From contig NZ_CP049913.1 in assembly GCF_011306175.1 (NCBI RefSeq), forward strand, positions 1,488,001 to 1,552,000: 64,000 bases of DNA, written 5' to 3'. The position numbers were made by a program, and so were the translations under genes. The notes under the pieces are model-generated. The model was given only the letters and a program-made list of their open reading frames with translations. It made no database searches and had not been told where the DNA came from. The stretch is from Vibrio sp. HDW18. GTDB taxonomy: Bacteria > Pseudomonadota > Gammaproteobacteria > Enterobacterales > Vibrionaceae. This document shows, in pieces, positions 25,442-32,930 of this stretch. The first letter of the stretch is position 1. Every line of letters begins with the position of its first letter.

Positions 25442-26446
25442 TTATCGCTGTTGATCATTTAACTCATAGTTTAAATATTTAACTTTATCTTCATTGAAAA
25501 CTCTGCAGATTAACTTGTTTTTTACGCTTTCCCAATCAGGCGACTTTTCTAAAGCATGGATAGTTACGTCTGTAGCTAATTCATTAGTCTCTTTATCGTA
25601 AGGCTCATAGAATTTTACCTCTTGCATTCCATAAGCTTCAGAAAACTTTAATGATAAATATAATTCAAGTAAAAATGCTTGTTTTTCATTTAAGCTCTGT
25701 TCATAGTGACCAGATATACGGATAACTTCAAGGTGCTCTTCTCTCTGGTGAAGATATCCAGCATAGTATACTGGCTCTCCATTTGCTATGGATGGATGAC
25801 TATATCGTTCGCTCCAATCAATATACTGAGAGTTCGAAAATGAATTAATTAAGTCTTTATTATAATGGTTCTTCATTCCAGTATTGAGCATCATTGATAC
25901 AGTTAAAACAAATATTCGATGTTCACCTACAGGTAAAGGACAATTAAGTTCTTGATCAAGATTTTCATAAGCTGGATTTATAAATCTTTCATTGTCTCTA
26001 AGGTAGAGTGGATATTGAAACTTACAATTTCTAGGAATCAGTGATTTAATACTTTTTTCTTTTGCCTGTTGTATCAATTGTTGCTGTGATGGTGTAAATA
26101 AATCTTCTTGCAATGCTTCAGTAAATTTACTTGCATCTGATGATGAGGTAGATAGGCCTTGTGATTTTTTAACGAAACCCTCTTTCATTCTAACTAGCAG
26201 GTTACCTCTATTGGTTCGAGTGACTTGACCATGTTTAATTTCATAGCTACGCCCATCATCTAGTCTGAAATTTCCTTGATCATGATGTTGGTCCATTATT
26301 TTTAAACAATCGCTTGCTTGCTCAGAAGTGACGATAATATTTTTAACGGCTTTTATCTGCTTTGCGAATTCGAATTTATCAAACGTATCTTTTGGATTTA
26401 AATTATTATTGATCGCATGGGTTTGATGACTACTTGAAACATTCAT
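25442..26446 (-). CDS. Unrecognised protein in the effector cluster
   Basis: Encodes 334 residues without signal peptide or membrane segments. The N-terminus is Ser/Asn/His-rich and polar, as in many T3SS substrates. A segment DGRSYEIKHGQVTRTNRGN followed by LLVRMKEGF reads like a small beta unit. The C-terminal two thirds look like a compact mixed fold, with tryptophan and tyrosine clusters (YIDWSERYSHPSIANGEPV). I recognise no family or catalytic motif. Same strand and composition as the neighbouring effector candidates, from which it is separated by about 115 and 207 bp; it may have its own promoter. Confidence 0.6.
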   Translation of the reverse strand: MNVSSSHQTHAINNNLNPKDTFDKFEFAKQIKAVKNIIVTSEQASDCLKIMDQHHDQGNFRLDDGRSYEIKHGQVTRTNRGNLLVRMKEGFVKKSQGLSTSSSDASKFTEALQEDLFTPSQQQLIQQAKEKSIKSLIPRNCKFQYPLYLRDNERFINPAYENLDQELNCPLPVGEHRIFVLTVSMMLNTGMKNHYNKDLINSFSNSQYIDWSERYSHPSIANGEPVYYAGYLHQREEHLEVIRISGHYEQSLNEKQAFLLELYLSLKFSEAYGMQEVKFYEPYDKETNELATDVTIHALEKSPDWESVKNKLICRVFNEDKVKYLNYELNDQQR

Positions 26447-26579
26447 GGTTTGTCTCTATCTTTAAGTTGTTTAATGTTATGACCAATTCGAAACTGTATG
26501 ATATTTTTGGTTTTTATAGTGTTACTTATAAAAGTAAAGATAGATTTAGTGTTGTTATTTATATGTGATCGATGTTGAA

Positions 26580-26614
26580 CATCAACTTTGGGTCTATTTT
26601 TACCAAAGTTGATG
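26580..26614. terminator. Perfect 12-bp hairpin between effector genes
   Basis: CATCAACTTTGG and CCAAAGTTGATG form a perfect stem with an 11-base loop, followed on the plus strand by CTTTTTATT. It lies between the RhoGAP-like gene and the next gene on the minus strand. On that strand no T run follows, so it may be a weak terminator or an RNA-stabilising structure. Confidence 0.55.
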
Positions 26615-26653
26615 CTTTTTATTATAATGCACATGAAAATGTCATGTTGTTAA

Positions 26654-27415
26654 TTAATCACGCAACAACGCTTCATACATTTTTGACATGTTTAATACCA
26701 TGGCTTGAATGGCTTGTGGGGGCATGTCTAGATTTTGGCTCGTCACCATAGCAAGTATACTAGCACATGCTTCTGCATCCATTTTATTATGAGCGTGATT
26801 TACAATGATCGATTCTTTAAAAAATGCTAGTAATGCATTTAGTGCATCTGGTAATTCATCTGAACTTGGCTTCTGTTGTTGAGTGCTAAATTGAACACTA
26901 AACTGAGCTAAGGTGGCACATGCTGTTTTATCAAGGATAGCAGGGAGTACTTCTTTCTTTATTTTACTCGCAATTAGATCTGCACCATTGTTTTTGCTAA
27001 TTAAATCATCAGTTTTAGCTAAAACATCAGTTAATGAGGTTTTTTTAAATTCTGAGCTTGATGGTGAAAGACGAAATATCCCTTCTGATTTTGTGAACTC
27101 TTCATTATTTTGTAGTTTTTCTAATAACACAACTAATACTTCACTGGCTGTCTCAGAGGTGAGGGGACCATTTTTCATTTCTTTTACTAAAGTATTTACT
27201 TTAATTTGTGTTTCACATTGCTTAAGAACGCTCTCGTATTTTCTTTCTTTTTGAGCTATAGCTCGGCTATCGAGATCTTTTTTAAGATACGGTGCGTTTT
27301 GTAATCTATTTTGTTTTACGCTGATAATAGCTTTTGCTAATTCTGGCTTGTTAATGGCTAATGCAGCGGATGAATGCCGAAGTACATGGGCTCTAAAATG
27401 ATTAATGCCTAACAT
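26654..27415 (-). CDS. Putative T3SS effector with a eukaryotic-type RhoGAP domain
   Basis: Encodes 253 residues. From about residue 85 to 235 it follows the eukaryotic RhoGAP pattern. EGIFRLS at 111-117 matches the GIFRxSG motif and puts the arginine finger at Arg115. LIASKIKKEVLPAIL matches the A-xLK-xx-R/K-xLPxPL helix (Lys153, Pro158). NKMDAEACASILAMV from 210 matches the NKMxxxNLAxxFxP motif (Asn210). Such domains speed GTP hydrolysis by Rho, Rac and Cdc42. Known bacterial RhoGAP effectors (YopE, SptP, ExoS) use a different helical bundle without these motifs, so this would be an acquired host-type domain. About 80 N-terminal residues remain for secretion and localisation. Confidence 0.72.
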   Translation of the reverse strand: MLGINHFRAHVLRHSSAALAINKPELAKAIISVKQNRLQNAPYLKKDLDSRAIAQKERKYESVLKQCETQIKVNTLVKEMKNGPLTSETASEVLVVLLEKLQNNEEFTKSEGIFRLSPSSSEFKKTSLTDVLAKTDDLISKNNGADLIASKIKKEVLPAILDKTACATLAQFSVQFSTQQQKPSSDELPDALNALLAFFKESIIVNHAHNKMDAEACASILAMVTSQNLDMPPQAIQAMVLNMSKMYEALLRD

Positions 27416-27827
27416 AGATGAACCTCAAATTGATAATTAATTTAATATGTTTACACGTTAATTCAAGTGAATTACTTTGTCAAAGAACCGCCAAACGATT
27501 TAACTACATTTCACATTTTTTTGTTCAAATGATATGCATTATGTCTATGATAATCCCGAAATCAGCCACTTTGATCGGTTGTGTTGTAGTTAATGATTAA
27601 GGTTTTTATGAAAATTAATTTATTTCAATGGGTTATGTGACGATTATGGTTGAGGCACTTAAGCTATTTCAATATCTTCTTGATCGTTTGTCGGGTTTTA
27701 TTTACAATATTTCATTGTTATACACATCCAGTCTATTTGCTAAAGTTAATAAATGTTTTGTTATCCTAATTAAATATCTAAAGGGAATGGCATTGATTTT
27801 GGTACGGATTTATCGCTTACTATCAAA
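27416..27827. other. AT-rich intergenic stretch
   Basis: 412 bp between two minus-strand effector candidates. Very AT-rich. I see no conserved motif and no ORF with a good ribosome site; it presumably holds the promoter of the RhoGAP-like gene. Confidence 0.6.
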
Positions 27828-28961
27828 TTATGGCGTGTTGCTTAACCAGGCTGCAATTTGTCGATCAAATTTATCATGGTAGGCAAGCATATTATTGGCT
27901 CCCTCCACCTCAGTATGAGGTAAGGTCATAATTTTACCTACATGCTCTAAATCATGTTTTACCCTATGAACATTAGGCACTGGGTCTCCCTGTATTTTAT
28001 AGTGTTGAATTTCAGATACCGCTTGTTTGGCTTGCTTTGGATCCGCAAATCTTGCATGAATATCTTGCAGCATGGATGAGCCAAGTTCAGCACTGCAAAA
28101 ACACTCGGCTTTCACTGGATTTTCAGGTGTAGAAATCATTGCTGCAGCATAAGCTGCCTCACCCGCTCCTTTTGAGTGGCCAGAAAGCGATAAGCGATAA
28201 TCCTTATAATCTCCACTACTTATCATTCGAGTCAGTGTTTCGGCGATAAGCTGTGCTTGTGCATAGCTATCTGGGGTTTTTCCGGTAATGGCATTTTTGG
28301 CATTGGCCCCCCATTGATGCATGGTTACTTTAAAGTTACTGATACTTCTGTACATCAATGAACCGGTTGCTTTGCCACTGCTGGTACCGCCAAAAACTAG
28401 CCGCAGTTCTTTGGCTTGATGGTTATGAAAAACAAATCCAACCAGACCGCTTTGCGAGTCAATAATCATTCCTTTTGCTGGATAAACTTTAAGCCCCACT
28501 TCCTTGGCTAGTTCAGTAATTAGAGGTTTATCCAAGCTCCACTGTTGATCTGTCGCACTATGCAAGCGATCAAGATCTTGGTGATATGCAAAACTTGCCA
28601 ACATGGCACTGCACTGAATCTCTTTTTTTGTATTGTGATCGGTTGGTGCCAATATCTTGGTCATTAAACTATGTTCTTGCTGATTCAGTAGCTTATCGAG
28701 TTTAACCTCATGGCAATGAAGATGCGCTTGAATATACGCAATTCGTTTGTTTTGTATCGCCTTGCAGCGAGTTGCCGAAGCTTCAAGTTTAGCAAGTGCA
28801 TCTTGTTTAGCTTCAATTTTACCGATCAGCTTGGCACATTTTAGTTCATCTCTACTTTGCTTTGTGTTAAAAATATGGCGAGTTACTGCAGATGTACTTG
28901 GAGTGCTTTCTGTTGCACTGACATGAAATGCAGCTGGAGCACTGGCGTTAATGATTGTCAT
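27828..28961 (-). CDS. Putative T3SS effector: alpha/beta-hydrolase, lipase class 3-like
   Basis: Encodes 377 residues, with good ribosome site (AAGAGGA, eight bases before ATG). No signal peptide. Residues about 35-100 are a charged helical N-terminal region. The catalytic domain has LRLVFGGTSSG (oxyanion strand) and the nucleophile elbow LSLSGHSKGAGEA, with Ser263 in GHSKG. Likely acid is Asp326 (IQGDPVPN) and likely base His362 (AYHDK). The layout is that of class 3 lipases or phospholipases. Absence of an export signal and presence in the effector cluster suggest T3SS delivery, perhaps acting on host membranes. Base composition is less AT-rich than its neighbours. Confidence 0.7.
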   Translation of the reverse strand: MTIINASAPAAFHVSATESTPSTSAVTRHIFNTKQSRDELKCAKLIGKIEAKQDALAKLEASATRCKAIQNKRIAYIQAHLHCHEVKLDKLLNQQEHSLMTKILAPTDHNTKKEIQCSAMLASFAYHQDLDRLHSATDQQWSLDKPLITELAKEVGLKVYPAKGMIIDSQSGLVGFVFHNHQAKELRLVFGGTSSGKATGSLMYRSISNFKVTMHQWGANAKNAITGKTPDSYAQAQLIAETLTRMISSGDYKDYRLSLSGHSKGAGEAAYAAAMISTPENPVKAECFCSAELGSSMLQDIHARFADPKQAKQAVSEIQHYKIQGDPVPNVHRVKHDLEHVGKIMTLPHTEVEGANNMLAYHDKFDRQIAAWLSNTP

Positions 28962-29000
28962 AAATCCTCTTCAATAACCACTTCAATATGTTAATTATTG

Positions 29001-29031
29001 CCCACCTGCAACTCCAAGTGGTTTGGGTATA
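29001..29031. repeat. ERIC fragment (one end only)
   Basis: CCCACCTGCAACTCCAAGTG followed by GTTTGGGTATA matches one end of the complete ERIC copies at 22815-22942. The rest of the repeat is missing. Confidence 0.75.
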
Positions 29032-29132
29032 GTAATAATGCCAACTAAACTAATCGATGAGTAATGAAATTAAGTGATGAATATCATTGATATGCTAAAC
29101 AACTAGATGCTTGGCATAATATAAGAGTTTTT

Positions 29133-29172
29133 AATTCCTTACCTGTTTATTTGAGGAGTCAGGTAAGGAATT
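29133..29172. terminator. Perfect 13-bp hairpin
   Basis: AATTCCTTACCTG and CAGGTAAGGAATT form a perfect stem with a 14-base loop. It lies 20 bases downstream of the DUF1566-domain gene fragment and probably ended its transcript. Confidence 0.7.
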
Positions 29173-29191
29173 TTGGCGGTTAAAATTAATT

Positions 29192-29596
29192 TTAAGGCTT
29201 AGAAATACACGATGCATAGTATTGAGAATCTTGTAGATTCAAATTACTATAGCCTAGGCTGAGATCGATATTACTTATATAATCACCATCTGTTGTTGAT
29301 GACCAATAGCGCGTGGAGGTCGGCCACTCTCGTGAGGTAAACATATTGCCATGTTGAGTAAATAAGTTATTTAATAATTCTTCTTGTGTGGGTAGCTGCC
29401 AGTTAGATAAGCCAAGAATCTGACGATGATTATATGTATCACACAATGATTGAGCATTAATCCAGTTAAACTTATAGAAGTCACCAGAAGGTCCACTTGT
29501 TCCATTTTCATGAATGACGCCATTATTTGTACTTCCCCCAATACTGTCGAGGAAAGCGACGGAAGGCGAACTGGTAAACCAGACATTAGATCCCAT
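29192..29596 (-). pseudogene. C-terminal fragment of a second DUF1566-domain surface protein
   Basis: About 134 residues that align by eye along their length with the C-terminal domain of the Ig-repeat lipoprotein at 14557-16683: SPSVAFLDSIGGS against SPSLPYLESIGGS, SNWQLPTQEELL against SNWRLATLAELS, and a final YYASCIS against HFASCVS. The N-terminal repeats and signal peptide are gone. The sequence breaks at about 29595 where an IS66-type transposase remnant begins on the other strand. So a second copy of this adhesin type was present and was cut by an insertion or deletion. Confidence 0.8.
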
Positions 29597-29872
29597 CGAG
29601 AGTATATCGATGCTATGGTCTGGCGCTTTATGGATGACTCCAAATGTCCGCTAACGAACAACGCAGCGGAACGAGTTCTTCGTAATTACATATTGATGAG
29701 AAAGTGCTGTTACGTAACTCGTTCATATCGAGGATACCTGTTCCGTGAACGGATGTTCTCACTTATCGAGACCGCTAAACTTCAACAGCAATCAGCTTAT
29801 AACTGGCTGCGTGAAATCGTCGAGTATCATATGCTCAAAGTGGATTATCAGACACCAGCGTTTTTAGCATAA
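29590..29872 (+). pseudogene. C-terminal remnant of an IS66-type transposase
   Basis: About 93 codons, ending in a stop. Text CPLTNNAAERVLRNYILMRK and RMFSLIETAKLQQQSAYNWL are the C-terminal part of an IS66-type DDE transposase, including the catalytic glutamate region. The upstream 400 or so codons are missing. It differs clearly from the intact TnpC at 17688-19217, so it comes from another IS66-group element. The breakpoint falls exactly at the truncated DUF1566 gene. Confidence 0.85.
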
Positions 29873-30017
29873 TCCGACGTCAATAGCTCGTGGGTGAATA
29901 GTTACACTCCAGCTATCTACTAAGCGATAAGAAATTAATAGAATTCTTATCGCTTGAGGAATGTCAGATGAAGTGGATTGTTCTTTTGTGAAAAAAGAAC
30001 ATGTAACTTATAAAATA

Positions 30018-31040
30018 CTAGTCAATGATTTTTTCTGCAGTATCAGATTGACCATTAAAATAAATGATTGGTATGCCTAGCTTTTCTGCTAACGGTTTGG
30101 CATGTTGTATAAATATTTCATATTTTTCATCTTTTGATAAAATTTTATCGCCTGTAAATTCAGCTAAATGTTTTTGTTCAGGGGTAATGTCACAATCATT
30201 TAAAAATATCCCGGCAATTTTAATATTTTTAGTGCATTCTTCATTTTTATGGACATTTACATCACTGCGAGTACATATTAGTAACTCATTTCTCATGTTA
30301 TAGGTTTTTTTCAAAACTTCATATGGTGTATTTTTATGTCTAGCATGTCTGGAAATTTCTTTTTTTAATAATCCAGTTCTTTCATGGTTTGGCATTTGTT
30401 TGTATTTTTCAACTTGATCTTCTTTATTCGAGATGTTTACTAGGTAATCCACCCGGTGGGTTGCCCCTATGTTTGTTTCAGACATCAAATCATCTGGACT
30501 TGCTGCTAACATGTTCTGTTTTGGAACATCTAAAATCACACCAATAGAGCCATAAGTAAAAGTTTTCTTTTCATTAACAATGCTTGCGCAAAGAACATCC
30601 CAGTTATTTAATTCTGATTCACCGTTGTGGCTAAAAATTCCATCTTTATTAATGAGTTGTTCTATACTTGCAGTGTGAACTATAAATTGAAACTCTTTTT
30701 TGGAATTATGCCCTCTAACTCCCATTTCATCCGATATAGAACTTGTTAATGTGAAATTTGAAGTGTCCCAAGAATTTATAAAGTTATGATTTCTTTCGTC
30801 ATTATACTTTTCCTCCATGGTTCTTTTCATATCAGGAAACTCAATGGTTTTATTATGTTTTGATAACATTTCCATTGCGGTTTTATTTTTTATTTTATTA
30901 TTTGATGTATCTAAGGTTTTATTTAACCTAAAAATGTCCTTATTTGTTAAAGTGTTTTTTTTGCTTAAGTTATTTATTTCATTAGAGGATAAGTTTAGAT
31001 TAAGGTGTGTTCGTAAAAATGTTGAATTTATGAATGACAA
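30018..31040 (-). CDS. Putative T3SS effector, possibly ADP-ribosyltransferase-like
   Basis: Encodes 340 residues from a TTG with a strong ribosome site (AGGAGA, nine bases upstream). No signal peptide; polar Asn/Ser/Thr-rich N-terminus typical of T3SS substrates. From residue about 117 it reads as a globular enzyme: FQFIVHTASIEQLINKDGIF, NWDVLCASIVN, TYGSIGVILDVPKQNMLAAS, and later NMRNELLICTRSDV and IKIAGIFLND. The N-E-L-L strand followed by an I-x-G-I-F strand is reminiscent of ADP-ribosyltransferase folds such as the OspC/CopC family, with Glu252 a candidate catalytic residue. This is a weak resemblance from memory. Extremely AT-rich. Confidence 0.55.
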   Translation of the reverse strand: MSFINSTFLRTHLNLNLSSNEINNLSKKNTLTNKDIFRLNKTLDTSNNKIKNKTAMEMLSKHNKTIEFPDMKRTMEEKYNDERNHNFINSWDTSNFTLTSSISDEMGVRGHNSKKEFQFIVHTASIEQLINKDGIFSHNGESELNNWDVLCASIVNEKKTFTYGSIGVILDVPKQNMLAASPDDLMSETNIGATHRVDYLVNISNKEDQVEKYKQMPNHERTGLLKKEISRHARHKNTPYEVLKKTYNMRNELLICTRSDVNVHKNEECTKNIKIAGIFLNDCDITPEQKHLAEFTGDKILSKDEKYEIFIQHAKPLAEKLGIPIIYFNGQSDTAEKIID

Positions 31041-31061
31041 GATGATTATCTCCTGATTTTT

Positions 31062-31192
31062 ATATTCCCTTCCTATTTGAAGTTACAGTGGTGTTGGCTA
31101 CCTTAGCTTACCCTAACCACATAGTTTGTCTATGCTCATGGGGACTCATTCTCATGCCGCCTACCTGCAACTCCAAATTGTTTAGGTATATA
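31062..31192. repeat. ERIC-type intergenic repeat, copy 3
   Basis: About 130 bp, same orientation as the copies at 22.8 and 23.0 kb, with more substitutions (for example TTTAGGTATA at one end). It separates the last effector candidate from the secreted protein gene. Confidence 0.85.
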
Positions 31193-31219
31193 CCTAATTT
31201 AATTTATTATTGATGGATT

Positions 31220-32116
31220 TTAATTATAAATAAATGCCATATTACGATCATCCAAATTTAGCTGTAAACCTTCGGGAAGACTTTCATGCTGAATAGAAAG
31301 GGTTTGATTTTCATCATTGACGCTTAAAACGATTTGGCCAATAGATGGCGTAGGTGTCGAGTTTTCATATGAGTTTAGATAAGCAGCAATAGTGATTTGC
31401 CCTTGTGTCGGAGTGTTACCTAGGCTTAATTCCGAATTGGTTGAATCTGAACAAATTTCTGTCGTGATGCCGCTGCTAGTTTGTAATTTAAGGCAAGTCT
31501 TGTAATCTTTTGAAGATTGAAAACTAAAGCTGTATTCGTATGGGCTATCAATAAACTTTAATTTATAGGATTTAATCTCGAATGGTGTTGTTGTGGCTGA
31601 TTCAGTAAAGGTTTCTGTTTGCCCAGTGTAGTTGGTATCGGAAAATGCAGTAAGTTGAACATCGCTCCCTAATTTAAATGACTGAATATTGGTGTTAGAA
31701 ACTTCATCACCCACGGTAGAAATGGCGGCACGGCCATCCCAAGGGTAGGCGCCATGATAATTTGCTTGCGGAAACATTTGTGCGGTATTGGCTAATGCCT
31801 CATCCATGACACATACCGACTCATTCCATTCATTCGATCCAGCTTTCGTTTCACAGGCATAGTTGTATCCCATGAATGACCAGAGGGTGCCATCTTCATC
31901 CTGAACCTTCCAGATTGCCCATGGTGATGCGACATGGCTACATAAGTTTGCGTTAAGTTTAAGTGCTTCAATCTCTGCCACTGTCGCTAGGCGTCCTTGC
32001 ACCCCACAACTTTGAGTGGGTTGTTTAGAGCCAAAGTACAATTGTGATGAATCGGTAATTTGTGCTAGTGCTGGAGATGGGCTGATAACGGATAAAATAA
32101 GCAGTTGTTTTTTCAT
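31220..32116 (-). CDS. Secreted protein of unknown function
   Basis: Encodes 298 residues with a signal peptide (MKKQLLILSVI, hydrophobic core, cleavage near ALAQ). The first part has four cysteines and a GRLATVAEIEALKLN stretch similar in style to DUF1566-type domains. The middle has QLTAFSDTNYTGQTETF, which resembles beta/gamma-crystallin-type strands. The rest is beta-rich. I recognise no named family. It is the last gene before hslV and marks the end of the island or the first gene of the backbone. Base composition is intermediate. Confidence 0.7.
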   Translation of the reverse strand: MKKQLLILSVISPSPALAQITDSSQLYFGSKQPTQSCGVQGRLATVAEIEALKLNANLCSHVASPWAIWKVQDEDGTLWSFMGYNYACETKAGSNEWNESVCVMDEALANTAQMFPQANYHGAYPWDGRAAISTVGDEVSNTNIQSFKLGSDVQLTAFSDTNYTGQTETFTESATTTPFEIKSYKLKFIDSPYEYSFSFQSSKDYKTCLKLQTSSGITTEICSDSTNSELSLGNTPTQGQITIAAYLNSYENSTPTPSIGQIVLSVNDENQTLSIQHESLPEGLQLNLDDRNMAFIYN

Positions 32117-32269
32117 TATAATTTTCCAATAAATATTGAGTGCAACATCATCTCAATCAATAAGTTAGGGGTAAGATATTTTTGTTTATGACCACAAGAT
32201 TTTATTGCTGAGAGATAAATGAAGACAGTGAATAAAAATGAAAAGCAGAGATGGAATTTTGTTCAGCCG

Positions 32270-32298
32270 CTTGAAATTACCCCTCACTAGCCACATAT
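32270..32298 (+). promoter_or_regulatory. Sigma-32-type heat-shock promoter of hslVU
   Basis: CTTGAAA at 32270-32276, a 14-base spacer and CCACATAT at 32291-32298 match the sigma-32 consensus (CTTGAAA, then CCCCATxT). It lies 38 bases before the hslV GTG. hslVU is a heat-shock operon in enteric relatives. Confidence 0.75.
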
Positions 32299-32335
32299 AG
32301 CCACTAATTGTCATGTGAACATAAAGAGGCCGCTT

Positions 32336-32914
32336 GTGACTACTATCGTATCCGTGCGTCGAAATAATAAAGTTGTTATCGCTGGTGACGGGCAGGTATC
32401 GCTAGGCAATACCGTGATGAAAGGCAATGCGCGTAAGGTTCGCCGCCTTTACCACAACAAAGTGCTAGCGGGATTTGCCGGTGGAACCGCCGATGCTTTT
32501 ACCCTGTTTGAACGTTTTGAAAGCAAGTTGCAGATGCACCAAGGCCATCTGACCAAAGCTGCGGTCGAGCTGGCCAAAGATTGGCGTAGCGATCGCGCAT
32601 TACGCCGTTTAGAAGCGATTTTAGCGGTCGCCGATGAAAGCGCATCGCTGATCATTACCGGTAATGGTGATGTGGTGCAGCCTGAGCACGATTTGATTGC
32701 GATTGGCTCTGGAGGTAATTATGCGCAAGCGGCGGCGATTGCCCTATTAGAAAACACCGAGTTGGATGCGCGCACCATCGCCGAAAAGGCGCTCAATATC
32801 GCCGGTGACATCTGTGTGTTTACCAATCATCATCACACTATTGAAGAACTCGACGCGACCTCGCCAATGTTGCCAGACGGTCAAGCGCCGCAAGATAGCG
32901 CCCAATTAAGCTGA
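32336..32914 (+). CDS. hslV: ATP-dependent protease peptidase subunit HslV
   Basis: Encodes 192 residues from GTG 32336, preceded by AAAGAGG. This start is chosen because mature HslV begins at the catalytic Thr directly after Met ([20 protein letters not shown]). Upstream in-frame codons from 32315 would bury the nucleophile. HslV forms a double hexamer with proteasome beta-subunit fold; GxxxxGSGGNYA text is present as [14 protein letters not shown]. It degrades proteins unfolded by HslU, whose gene follows after 16 bases. Confidence 0.98.
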   Translation: MTTIVSVRRNNKVVIAGDGQVSLGNTVMKGNARKVRRLYHNKVLAGFAGGTADAFTLFERFESKLQMHQGHLTKAAVELAKDWRSDRALRRLEAILAVADESASLIITGNGDVVQPEHDLIAIGSGGNYAQAAAIALLENTELDARTIAEKALNIAGDICVFTNHHHTIEELDATSPMLPDGQAPQDSAQLS

Positions 32915-32930
32915 GTGAAGGATTTGAATT

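Noticed and set aside
27628..27882. Plus-strand ORF of 84 codons
   Set aside because: Hydrophobic AT-rich translation without ribosome site, overlapping the end of the lipase-like gene on the other strand.
29371..29661. Minus-strand ORF spanning the adhesin/transposase junction
   Set aside because: It is a different frame of the DUF1566 fragment and transposase remnant, both of which have recognisable protein similarity in their own frames.
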